The position numbers and the translations under genes are program-made. Shown here piece after piece: positions 1 through 10,529 of a stretch of DNA of 64,000 nucleotides. The DNA lies in NCBI GenBank assembly GCA_905250025.1, contig CAJNOJ010000301.1, positions 57,189-121,188 of the forward strand. Reading direction: 5' to 3'. The notes beneath the pieces were generated by a model. That model searched no databases, was not told where the DNA came from, and was given only the letters and a program-made list of their open reading frames with translations. The stretch's first letter is position 1. The number at the start of each line of letters is the position of its first letter. The stretch is from Adineta ricciae. Lineage: Eukaryota > Rotifera > Eurotatoria > Adinetida > Adinetidae.

Positions 1-2
1 TT

Positions 3-2621
3 GATGTTTATCAAAAGATTCTCGATGAATTACCATTCGGGAGTGTTGATCGAGAAAAATTATTGGAATATTATGCAAAAATTATGGATTTAGAACGTCG
101 TGTTCGAAAATTCGTCAATGCAAAGATTTACAATGAAAAAATCGAAAATCCTCAAAGTACGGCAACTGCTGATCAATTCGATTATGTTCTCAGACGAATG
201 TTAGAAGAAAATGTCGAACCAGAGATCGTGAAAAAATTCTACGATGAAAATGCTTTTGCGATTTTTAGTTTAACAATGCATCCAACAAATCCAACATCAA
301 TGGAATATACAATTAAAGGTGGAATTCGATTTGATAAATATTTAGATGATCAACAAGATTATACAGAACATTTAAAAATCATTCAAGATTTACCTTTAGC
401 AGGAAAAAAGAAAACAGTGGAAGATGAAGTGAATGAAACAATCGCAATTCTTGATATGATTTATGAAACAGCACCAAAATTAAGAGAACAACTTATTGAT
501 ACATTGAAAACGTATCCAACTTATGCAAAAGTTCTCGATGTGAATATTCCAAGAATTCAAGCATCTATTTGGCCAGCGGGAGATGGGGATGGAAATGAAA
601 ATGCTGATATTAAAGCTCTTGAAAAAGCCATTCAACAATTGAAACAAAGAATTAAACAATTATATTTAAATGATATTCAACAATTATCTTCACAAAATAA
701 AAATCATATTGAACAAAAATTAATTGAGAATTCTTATGAAACACCACAACAATTAATTGAAGATTTACAAAAACTCGAAAATACTGATGATTTAATTTAT
801 AAAGTTCGAACATTTCAATTTTATTATGCACAAATTGATATTCGACATAATGCCATTGATATTATGCAAACTTTACAACATTTATTAAAAATAAACCAAT
901 TACATGATAATTTCTTATCTTTATCATTGAAAGAACAAAAAGATTTGATCAATAAATGGTTAAATGATGAGAAAATAATTGAAAAATTAAAATCAACAAA
1001 TCAAGATGAATTAACAAAAAGTAACAAAACAGCTGGAAGAATATTTGGTCGATTAAAATTAATTCCAAATGATTTAGATATTTTTAATAAATTAATCATT
1101 GCAGAAAACAAATCAATTGTCAATGTTTTAGGTGTTTTTCTTCTTTTAAAAGCCACAGGAAATTGTGTTGCTGAAAAAGGAACAGCTCTCGATATTGTCA
1201 CATTAAGTGAATCCGTCAGTGATTTAAATCAATTACCAGATTTAATTTCTGAATTAGTTGAAGATCCAATTTATCGAAAACATTTATCTTTTCGTGGAAA
1301 ATTAATTCCAATGATTGCTAAAAGTGATACAGTAAGAAGAAATGGTCGAGGTGCTGAATCATCTCAAGAAGAAGCATTAGGAAAAGTTTATGCAATGGTT
1401 GACGAATTTCGTTCAAAATATCCCGAATTAAAACATTTAACCATCAATGGTTTTAGTGGTGGTGGTGCTGCTTTACAACGTGGTGGTGGTCGAGTCACTG
1501 AAGTTCCACATAACAACGGACGTGTTGCACGATATTTTCATGCGAAAACAATTGGTCCATCATTATTAACAATTCAAGGCCATCAAATGCAAATTCTCTT
1601 CTCACCAACATCAATTTGTTTACATATGTTAGAATCTTTAATTGCACAAAATCTTCATGCGCGTGTTCAAACTGAATTGAAACCCGATGGAACACATTAT
1701 GTTCCACCACGACGTGCACCTGATGGATATGATCAAAATCATCATATTAATAATTTTCATCAAGCTTGTCAACAAATGAGACAAACTTATACGGAATTTA
1801 TGGGAAATCTTGATGATGATGAAAATTCCGAATCGGGAAATAATAGTTTTAATCAATTATTTGCAAATGCACCATGGGTTTCAGTTATTTTAGGAAATCT
1901 CAGTTCGCGTCCATCAAAACGTGGTGCAACTGGATCGAATGCAGATGAAATAACTGTGAGAAGTATTCGAGGTGATCAACCCAAATTATTAAATAATCGA
2001 GCGATTACTGTTGAAAGAATTTCAGCACATAGTGGAACACATTTTTTAACTTATTTAAGTGTTTTCGAAGGTTTAAATTCAATTAATCATGCAGAATTAC
2101 ATGATATGTACATCTGTGGCAAATCAGCACGAGATTTTATGAGAAATACAGCTTTATCATTACATATGACTGATTTTGATTTAGCTTGGGAAACGATGAT
2201 TGGAGAAAAAAGACCAAATAAAGAAGAATTAATGAAATTAGCCAAACAATTTGATCGAAAACAAAATACAAACAATTCCAATCAATCAATTTTAGCTTGG
2301 CTCGAATTTTATGCATTAGATGTAGCGAAATTAGTTCATAAATGTATTCTTGGTGAAGACCCAAAAGAAGATTTCAATTTACAAACGCCATTAAAAGCAA
2401 GTTTTTCTAATTTAGCACAACAATTAACAATTCGAGAAGAATCTGATGAATTCGGAAGATATGCTGAAGCTCAAATGACCAATTTTCTCAATCATAATTT
2501 AGATCATGTTTTAACAGAAAGAGAAATGGTCACTTTACAATCATGTTATGCAGCTGCTGATGTTGTCAATGCACCGGAAGGTGGTTTAAACATTGAATTA
2601 ACAAGAAAAAAAATAAACTAA
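3..2621 (+). CDS. Phosphoenolpyruvate carboxylase-like protein, 5' end outside the window
   Basis: The frame is open from the left edge, so the start codon lies upstream and at least 872 residues are present. PEPC carboxylates phosphoenolpyruvate to oxaloacetate and is normally bacterial, plant or protist. Family landmarks occur in the expected order: LTMHPTNPTS (catalytic-His segment), WPAGDGDGNENA (usual GGDRDGNP), QIDIRHNA, MIAKSDTVRRNG, a glycine loop NGFSGGGAALQRGGGR followed by RVTEVP, and IQGHQMQILFSP. The glycine loop has one arginine where the usual GRGGxxGRGGxP has two. No intron interrupts 2.6 kb, unlike most neighbours, which have an intron every 100-400 bp. I infer horizontal acquisition from a prokaryote. 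Family membership is fairly secure; activity is not. The neighbouring secreted-protein gene ends 203 bp away, tail to tail. Confidence 0.85.
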   Translation, partial: DVYQKILDELPFGSVDREKLLEYYAKIMDLERRVRKFVNAKIYNEKIENPQSTATADQFDYVLRRMLEENVEPEIVKKFYDENAFAIFSLTMHPTNPTSMEYTIKGGIRFDKYLDDQQDYTEHLKIIQDLPLAGKKKTVEDEVNETIAILDMIYETAPKLREQLIDTLKTYPTYAKVLDVNIPRIQASIWPAGDGDGNENADIKALEKAIQQLKQRIKQLYLNDIQQLSSQNKNHIEQKLIENSYETPQQLIEDLQKLENTDDLIYKVRTFQFYYAQIDIRHNAIDIMQTLQHLLKINQLHDNFLSLSLKEQKDLINKWLNDEKIIEKLKSTNQDELTKSNKTAGRIFGRLKLIPNDLDIFNKLIIAENKSIVNVLGVFLLLKATGNCVAEKGTALDIVTLSESVSDLNQLPDLISELVEDPIYRKHLSFRGKLIPMIAKSDTVRRNGRGAESSQEEALGKVYAMVDEFRSKYPELKHLTINGFSGGGAALQRGGGRVTEVPHNNGRVARYFHAKTIGPSLLTIQGHQMQILFSPTSICLHMLESLIAQNLHARVQTELKPDGTHYVPPRRAPDGYDQNHHINNFHQACQQMRQTYTEFMGNLDDDENSESGNNSFNQLFANAPWVSVILGNLSSRPSKRGATGSNADEITVRSIRGDQPKLLNNRAITVERISAHSGTHFLTYLSVFEGLNSINHAELHDMYICGKSARDFMRNTALSLHMTDFDLAWETMIGEKRPNKEELMKLAKQFDRKQNTNNSNQSILAWLEFYALDVAKLVHKCILGEDPKEDFNLQTPLKASFSNLAQQLTIREESDEFGRYAEAQMTNFLNHNLDHVLTEREMVTLQSCYAAADVVNAPEGGLNIELTRKKIN

Positions 2622-2823
2622 ACAATTTAATTTGGACTTTATCAGAAAATTCAAATGATCAAACATCTTTATTTTTTTCTCTCTTCTTTCATTATTCCAA
2701 TCATAGTCTTATAGAGATTCTATTGAGATACCTTTACATAGATCTAGTTTCATATCTTTTTGTGATTATTTAAAGAAAAGAAAACCAATAAAAGTCGATT
2801 TTTTTCCAAATCTTTGATTGATT

Positions 2824-4182
2824 TTAAAAAAATGAATTTCTTTCTCCACAAATATTTCCAAATTGATTTGAATTATTCAGTTGATCAATATTACAAACAT
2901 ATAATAAACGTTTACCTGCATGTTCACTCACAGTCCATAATCCACCTGCTTTTCCATCGATTGTTGGCCAATGTGATAAATCTTCAGGTCCAACAGATGA
3001 ATAATACGAATTTTCAATTTGTAAAATTCCCGTTGTTGAATTTATTGATTTTGTTTTATATAAAAATCCATTTTTTGCACCTTGACTTCGACTTAAATAC
3101 CATTTATTTTCAAATGAAACGGCACCTTGAATATTTGAAATGGGTAATCGATACGCCGAATCAGCTTTCCAAATTCCATTTGTTAATTTTGGTTGACCTG
3201 TTTGTTTATCAAGTGGCCAACGTGCAACACGACCTGATTTCTCTAAATCTCCATTTGCTGTTTTATCTGCACAAAATTCTCCTGAAATTAAATGATCTGA
3301 ATCCGTTCGATCAAGAGAAACAAAAGAAAATGTCGGTGATCCTGCATTAACTCGACATGTCATTGATGAATTTCTTGGAATAATATTTGACCAATCGTTG
3401 ATTTGTGGCATTATATAACGATAACCATGAGCATAGAATTTTCCATTTTGAAAACCAATTAAATGTTTATCATTTGTATTTCCATTTGTTGTTTGACTTA
3501 AATCAAAGATTTGTCTCATATCAAATATTCGAAAACCTCGAGCTGTATCAGCAACATATAAATAATTGTCATACCAAACAATTCCACCAGCATGTAATGA
3601 ATCATAACCATCTTTTTGTATTGTTCGTAAACTCATATAAGTTATTTCTCCTTTATTATTTAAATATGGATAAACTAATAAAACATGTTGATATTTTGAT
3701 GTTTCTGGATCAAAGAATGTCACTCGAGCACCTTTTATTTGATCAGCATCTGTATTTGTTGGTTTCTCTGATTTCTTATCATACCAAGTTATTAAAATTG
3801 CTCGTTTTGTATTCCAAAGTTGAGTTGAACGTGCATCAGCAACAGTTGTGACACCTTGTGGCATCCATTCAACATTTCCACCAATTGTACTACTGTCCGA
3901 TGGATTAAAACAATAACTCACACTGGTTAAATTTCGTTTCAATGTGGCATTTGGATTACATGTCTTTGCATTTGTACTTTTCGTTCCTTGACGATTTGCT
4001 TGAAGAAGAATATTCTTTACACCGAGTTTTGCTAATTTTTCATTGAGTTTTCCAACACAATTTAATAATTCTGCATGATTTGGAGAAGATCGTAATTGAA
4101 AATCGATAAGATTTGGAGCTGTGACACTTTCTAATATCCATATCCAATTGAAAATCGTCACAAATATTAATATGAAGGTCAT
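2824..4182 (-). CDS. Secreted protein, intronless, bacterial-type repeat/propeller-like
   Basis: This 452-residue protein starts with a hydrophobic signal peptide (MTFILIFVTIFNWIWI..., about 22 residues), so it is predicted to be secreted. The body contains VEWMPQGVTTVADA, HAGGIVWYDNYLYVADTARG, FRIFDMRQIFDL and YLSRSQGAK. These resemble conserved blocks I recall from secreted proteins of actinobacteria and some fungi; the family has no function I can name. Regular Trp/Tyr/Gly blocks suggest a beta-propeller-like fold, which is inference. There is no intron. It converges on the PEPC gene, with which it shares an intron-free structure. Conserved Cys pairs fit an extracellular protein. Confidence 0.7.
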   Translation of the reverse strand: MTFILIFVTIFNWIWILESVTAPNLIDFQLRSSPNHAELLNCVGKLNEKLAKLGVKNILLQANRQGTKSTNAKTCNPNATLKRNLTSVSYCFNPSDSSTIGGNVEWMPQGVTTVADARSTQLWNTKRAILITWYDKKSEKPTNTDADQIKGARVTFFDPETSKYQHVLLVYPYLNNKGEITYMSLRTIQKDGYDSLHAGGIVWYDNYLYVADTARGFRIFDMRQIFDLSQTTNGNTNDKHLIGFQNGKFYAHGYRYIMPQINDWSNIIPRNSSMTCRVNAGSPTFSFVSLDRTDSDHLISGEFCADKTANGDLEKSGRVARWPLDKQTGQPKLTNGIWKADSAYRLPISNIQGAVSFENKWYLSRSQGAKNGFLYKTKSINSTTGILQIENSYYSSVGPEDLSHWPTIDGKAGGLWTVSEHAGKRLLYVCNIDQLNNSNQFGNICGERNSFF

Positions 4183-4833
4183 TTTTTAAGAACGGATTTT
4201 CTTCGTATGTGTTTTGATAAAATGAAAGAAAAATCGATATTTTTATATCGTCTTCAAATTTATTATTTATCATCGACGTATTAAAAAATGCAAATCCATC
4301 AATATGAAAATATCGATTTATTTTTTTGAAAGAAGAAAAGAATAAAAAAAATGAAGTATTTTAGGTCTTAGAGTCTTTCTTCTATGAATTATTAAAGATC
4401 AATGAGTACAGTTTTTTNNNNNNNNNNNNNNNNNNNNNNNNNNNNNNNNNNNNNNNNNNNNNNNNNNNNNNNNNNNNNNNNNNNNNNNNNNNNNNNNNNN
4501 NNNNNNNNNNNNNNNNNGTCTGAGAAAAAACCTTCTCTGTTGAAACTCAAAATGTGTATTACAAAGTCTTCAAATCTTGGAAATCTTTTTCAAGAAACAT
4601 TCGAATTATTTTCGAGAATTGAAATGAATGAATATTTCTCAAAAAAGTCTCAAGATTTGTAATAAAAAATGCTTTCAACTTCTGAAAAAATCTTCATAAC
4701 TTATTGAAATCTTTTTCTTCAGAAATTCTTTTTAAAAATATTTCCTTCAACGAATTCGAAATCGATCTTTTTGGTTCAATGAGAAACATAAGAACAAATT
4801 TCTTTGTTTCATAAAAAGCGAGAGAAAGATATT
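4183..4833. other. Intergenic stretch containing a 100-base assembly gap
   Basis: Positions 4418-4517 are N, a round 100 that is typical of a scaffold gap of unknown size. The remaining sequence is AT-rich with no convincing coding segment. Genes on the two sides may not be truly adjacent. Confidence 0.95.
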
Positions 4834-7283
4834 CTAAAAAATCTTTTTAAAGAGATAAAAAGCAAAAATACAAAGAAAAATGAGATTTGAAAAAATAAAG
4901 AAGAGAATTTTGAACCATAAACCATTGACTTTTTCAAGTGTTCGATGACAAATTGATTCATCTAATTTCATTAGATCGAAGATTGGTAATGGACATGAAT
5001 CCAAATTACTTTCAATGAGATTTTCAAAGAAAATTTCCAACTAAATTTGAAGAAAAGAAAGATTTTCTTGTCGAAAATGTGAAATTCAGATGAAATTACT
5101 TGATGAAATGTTTTTGTTAAGAAATTCTTTGATAAATGAGAATTTTCCTGAAGAATTTGTTGAAAAAGAAGTTGAACTTGTCGAAATGTTTTTTCAATGG
5201 AATAAAATCGATTTTGAAGATTTTCCGAAGGAATTAAATGAATAAAATTCCGAATTAATTCAATATTTGATGAAATACTTTGAATTTCCTTTGATTTTTG
5301 AAATTGTTTATAAATTTTCTCATTAAATTTCTTTAACATTGGAGAAAATTCATCTTTGAATTCGATTGAAAATTTCTCCAAATATCTTTGACTAAAATGT
5401 TTTTCATTTCGACAATCGTCAATTAAATTCGTCAATGTTGAATTGACATTAAATTCATCAATGGATTTCAAGAAATTTTCTAAAAAATAAAATTAATCAT
5501 TTGAAAAGAGTTTTTCGAATAAACTTTTTTCACCTGTGATGTACGAAATCAAAACATGTTGTTTTTCGTGAATTAAATGACAAGAACTTTGGAAAAACAT
5601 GTCCAAAGCAAAGAAAATCGAACTGATTAATAAAAGAATAATTGAGGAAATGAAAAGAATTGTAAAAGAAATTCGAATTGAACAAATCAAACAATAAGAT
5701 GAGGAAATTTTCGATGATTTTCCACGAACGAAATTATTTAATGTTAACGAATAAGATCGATTTGCATTTCTTTTACGAATTTGTCTTTTGGATCGATGAT
5801 TTCTATGAAATCGAAGATTTTGTTTCGTATTTTCATTGAAAATCTTCTTTTACCTGTGCTGATGTGTTGAATATCTTTGTCGTTCATATGAAATTGTTTG
5901 TAATTGATGAAGATCTGATTTGGAATTCGATTGAAAACAAAGTGAATTCAGTGTAAAAATCCAAATGAAAAACGATGGAAGAAATAAAATTAAAGAAATT
6001 AAAATTAATGATAAAGTTGAAATGAATGAAAAAATAAAATGAACTTGTTGACGAAGATTTTCATGAAAGAAAGTCCAATTGATTTTCTTTAAGATTTGTT
6101 CATTGAAAATTTCCACAAAAAACTTCATTTCATTTTCAATTGACGAAATGATTTCAAGAAAATATTTTTTCATCTCATTCTCATTGTTTTTGTCCATCAT
6201 AGAACAAAATTTGCCATTTAAATTAAAGAAATCATCAAATGATTTTGTAAATTCTTTGAAAAAGGTTTTGAAATTTTCAATTTTTGATAAAGAAGAATTT
6301 AAAGAATTGAAATTCTCAGAGATATTTGGAATTAATTCATTAAATTCTCTCAAATGATAAATTTCTCCAAAGGATTTCATTATCGACAATTTCGAATTGT
6401 GAAAGATCGTGGATAAAGCTAAACGACAAAGAAAATTCGGTATGAAAACATGAAATCAATCGAGCGACTTACATTTTGAGGAAAATTCGTGAAAAATTTT
6501 CTTCGAAAAAGTTTTTTGTTGAAAGAAAATATAAATTTGATTGATCGATTCATTGAAATAAGTCTTCAGTTGTAAAATATTTTCCATAAGAAAGATCATT
6601 TGTAATAAAATAATGAAAAATACCGAATAAAAGCAAATTAATTTGAAAAAACATCGACATTTCTTTAAATGAAGATATGTTAACATATAAAAGAAGATGG
6701 ACATGAAGATTAACAAGAGATTGGTGATAATTATGTAAAGAATTAATGAAGAAACAGATTTTGATGATTGAATTTGAGAAGTTTTCAAAAGATTTAAAAA
6801 ATCATTTGAAGAAAATGAATTTGTAATGATTAAAGAAGAAAATTTGGAGAAAAGATTTTTCTCATTTGATTCCAACAATTTCCATTTGAGAATTTCAATT
6901 GATTTTGTTCGATTTAATGAATATTCAATTGAAGAATTTAAACAATCCAAATTCATTAACATTACTTTACTGTTAAACATCGACTTTCCTTTAAGGACAA
7001 AGACAAAGAAATTGTATAACAATCGATTGTCGTCGTACGAAAGAAACGAAAGAAAGAATATGTAAAGTTCATGATGACTAATCTTTTGTAAATAATGAAA
7101 ATCGAAAAGAAACTTTGTTTCATTTCTTCGAAAATCAAATGAAAATAATAAATCACATAAAGTTAATATTGAAATATCCGTTAACACACTATGAACAATT
7201 GATGTCAATAACGGAAATGAAGAACGTGTCCAATGATAAATAAACAAACAAAAAGAACAACATTTGTTCAAAATGGAAATCAT
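4834..7283 (-). CDS. Prominin-like five-pass membrane protein (N terminus unresolved)
   Basis: Five exons join with continuous phase: 7283-6473, 6418-5854, 5802-5534, 5479-5100 and 5040-4834, with introns of 51-59 bp. The model gives about 743 residues. Topology follows prominin: a pair of membrane segments (LILYIIITNLLLIFM and FKLICFYSVFFIILL), an extracellular loop, a second pair (VHFIFSFISTLSLILIS and ISFTILFISSIILLLIS), a second larger loop rich in coiled-coil-like heptads, and a final helix. The last exon reads LDESICHRTLEKVNGLWFK followed by a hydrophobic stretch, close to the prominin C-terminal pattern (Cys, then N.FWF, then TM5). Prominins organise plasma-membrane protrusions and cilia. 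The first loop, about 140 residues, is shorter than usual. The sequence upstream of TM1 is poor, and another small 5' exon or a start near 7371 is possible. The prominin call rests on topology and the C-terminal motif only. Confidence 0.5.
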
Positions 7284-8435
7284 GTAACGCCTTGAGGAAT
7301 TTTCTTTTCAACCAAAATTCCATTTGAAAACAAAAACAAAAACAAGAGAGTTGTGCATTGATTTCACTCATTGATCTTCTCTTTGTTTTGTTGGAAATGT
7401 ATATGGATGATTAAGTTCATCTTTTTGATGATGATCATCATCATAGTGTACAAACAAAAGGTGAATTAAACATCGATTTCTAAACGTGTGTGTGTCTAAA
7501 GCTCATTAGTTATCAATGGTTGAACGTTATAACCGTATTGATCAAAGAATTGTCTCGAAGATTAGCCACTTGAGAATATTGTTCGTCAACTGACAATCGT
7601 CTCTTTTTTTTTCTTATTGTTCATTTGAACATAAAAAATGAATCGATCTACCTTCTGTTTCCTCCACCGATGTCTTTTTTTCTCTTTCAATACGAAAATG
7701 CGAGTTATTCACAGTGGAATCTGTTCTCCTACAGTTTTAATTCTCTTGTTTTCACGTAACTCATATCGATGATTTCTCGTCTACTTTTGTCTAATTAGTC
7801 ATATCTTTGACGTGAAAAACGTTCATCTAATTGAAAAGATTTCACACCAATTTTTATCGAAACATTATTTTAATCATCAATGACATTTCGAATTACAACA
7901 TTTCTTTGCTAATCTGTTCTAATTCGTATCATTATCGAAACTGATTGTTGGCAAAGAATTTTCGAACATCAATTCGAATTCAAAATCTTCTCCAAAGAAA
8001 GATATTAAACAGTCGAGAATTGACTGATTTTCATCAATACGGAAGAAAATATCTTTACAATGTTTGTATGAATTTGAATTTGATATTGATGAAAGAAAAA
8101 GAAAGAAACGCGAAGAATTTGAGAATATAATTTGGTTAATGATAGAGATAATTACTCGTCGAAATGAATTTTATCTATGATGAGCACGAGAATGTCATTA
8201 AGTTGATTTGGCTTTCGTCTAAGACAAAGAAAAGTTAATGTGAAAAGTGACACATGAGAATGTCATCTCTATTTGAGATAAGAAAAAGAAAAGGACATTT
8301 TTTTCTTTTCATTGGTTCATTTCATTTTCTTTTCTCCAATAAAAACATTTTCCGAACGAAAAGAAAAAAAATCCGTCGGTCGATGTTTTTCCTCCTGTTC
8401 GTTTCATTTCATTTATCGAATTGTTTTTGAAAGCA
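7284..8435. other. Intergenic, no convincing gene
   Basis: AT-rich sequence with only short open frames of random character. The first hundred bases may hold an undetected 5' exon of the prominin-like gene. Confidence 0.5.
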
Positions 8436-8684
8436 ATGGAATATGTGAATGATATGTGGTCACATCGACCAATCGATCGTGCAAGTACACCAATTCCAAG
8501 AGAAGATGTCAATACTCAACCTCGAACATCAACACCAAAGATTTCCAAAACAATTCATTTGGTTCAACGTTCAAGAAAAAAGAAAAAGAAGAAGAAATCA
8601 ATTGATCAAATTAACTACCATCGACTTTTCTATGGAAATCTTCGTAAACATCGACATTCATCAATTCAAATCTGGTTTTTGTAA
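8436..8684 (+). CDS. Small hypothetical basic protein
   Basis: An 82-residue frame starts at an ATG and ends in TAA, with AATAAA overlapping the stop region. The product is rich in Lys/Arg/His with a run of about seven lysines and has no motif I recognise. It could be a genuine small gene, the last exon of a larger gene, or chance. Codon choice resembles the local genes, which is the only positive argument. Confidence 0.3.
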   Translation: MEYVNDMWSHRPIDRASTPIPREDVNTQPRTSTPKISKTIHLVQRSRKKKKKKKSIDQINYHRLFYGNLRKHRHSSIQIWFL

Positions 8685-9518
8685 ATAAAAAGATTTTTCT
8701 GTTTTTAAAATAAAAAGAAAAGAAAGTTGTCAAACAAATACTTGAAATGGCGTCAAACAGCAATCTCCTCCCTCTTCAATGTCGTTTTTCTTCTGATTTA
8801 ATCATTTGACATAACGATGGTGATCGACTAGAATAATTATCCACTTGAAAATTCATCGAATCGAAAACGAAAATATTTGATTGTTTTCAAATTGAACAAT
8901 GAAAACATATGTTGATATTCGATGAAAGAAGAAGAAGAACAAAAAAGTAAATTTCGTTTTTTGTACATTGAAGACGAAGTGTGAAAAAAGGAAATGAACA
9001 AATATTTGATTAAATTCGCGTGTCCAATTACTTATTTGAAATGTGTATCTAAAGACAATATAGTCGAACATCGATCAATCAATATTGTCATCGTGATTTT
9101 CTTTTCTTCTGATCATGTCACACTTGATCAATGTCGGCATCGATTACATTTATACACTAAATTAACGATCATATAACACACAAATCTCAATTGACAAAGA
9201 ATTTCTGTCTATGTGTGAAGATTTGTTGTTGTTTGACGATTGTTTCAGTGAATATTTTGGCAAATTCGTCGACAAAATTCATTCGATCAACAGATGTTTG
9301 TTCATTTACAAATGAGAAATCACATATGACACTCATTTCTCACTTTTCTCAAATTATCTTAACAATTTCAAATCACGCGAACATCTTTTATTGATTTTTC
9401 ATAAAACAATAACAAGAATATTTTTGTATATTAATCAATTGAATCCCATCGGTTGAGTTCGAATTGGTCTAAATACAAAAGAAGAATTTTCAAAAGAAAA
9501 TTATTCAATAGAAAACAA

Positions 9519-9775
9519 ATGAAATACCCTCCATCGATTCCTCCAGTTGATCCACAACAATCACATGGAATTCCACAGCAACATCCACCATCTGATCCAA
9601 ATCCACAACAAATCTTTACGAGAAGAAAAAAAAATGAATTGACTGAAGAATTCAAAATACTCAAATCTTACGGGTAAACACATCACGAATCTTTGAGAAT
9701 GAAATGATTTATCTTTCAAATAATTTGATTATATTTATAAGAAAGGTGATCGAGTACGTTTTTCTGCATCAATGA
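9519..9775 (+). CDS. Possible two-exon proline/glutamine-rich small protein
   Basis: An ATG opens a Pro/Gln-rich segment (IPPVDPQQSHGIPQQHPP) followed by ELTEEFKILKSYG. A donor (GG|GTAAAC) near 9676 can splice to an acceptor (TTATAAG) near 9741 and continue in phase to a stop, giving about 60 residues. No family is recognised. Evidence is limited to a biased composition and one compatible intron, so this is tentative. Confidence 0.25.
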
Positions 9776-10529
9776 TTTCTATTGTTCTAAACTAAGTTAT
9801 ATGACGAAATAACGAATTTCGTATTTTGTTTTGACATCGAAAGAAGTTCTTTCGAGACAAATTCATTGAAGAGTGTTCAACAATGACGCCAACATATCTG
9901 TGTGACATTAAGTGTTTTCTTCTTCTTTTTCGTTCGTCAGGAGACAAGCATTTCTTCATCTTTTAATCAAATTCGTACAGAAATCTTCAATTGTCGTTTG
10001 AAATGAAATTTTGAAAATGTTTTTCCAAATTCAAATGAACATTTCATTGGCTTGATTATATAATTGTTAACATTTTTCGTTATGAAATAGTTGTTTTTCT
10101 TAACAGACAAGTAAAGAAAACATCATTGTGCTAATGTATACATAGACGAAAGATTGTCACAATTTGAATTTCTGTCTGAAGAAAAGCAAAACAAATTCGA
10201 TTGGCCAATTCGATAGATGTGGAAAGTATTTCTTAGATTTATTCTTTTTTTTCTCAAAGATCAAGATCAATGATGAACATTAAATTGAGTCAACTAATTT
10301 AGAATGATGATCAAGATATAAAGAGCAAATCTTTCTTCTATTATATTTTGTTTCGATGTCAAATGTGAATTGTTCTTCAGTATTTCATTTGATATATTGA
10401 GCATTTGAGAAAAGATTTGAATTAATTTCATGAAATGATTGTTTGATAATAGTTAATAAACCGAGGTTTATTTCACAAGGAGTAAGAAAAACAAAAACAA
10501 GAATAGTTTAATTATGTACAAAATGTTAT
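9776..10529. other. Intergenic, nothing recognised
   Basis: AT-rich sequence between the tentative small ORF and the 3' end of the CLOCK-like gene. No repeat or coding signal stands out. Confidence 0.5.

Noticed and set aside
2814-3851. Plus-strand frames of 178 and 148 residues
   Set aside because: Antisense to the secreted protein; Leu/His-rich shadow composition.
7420-7445. Palindrome-like GATGATGATCATCATCAT
   Set aside because: A short trinucleotide palindrome with no associated gene or repeat copy.
9431-9664. Minus-strand Cys/Gly-rich frame
   Set aside because: Antisense of the Pro/Gln-rich plus-strand segment; composition artefact.
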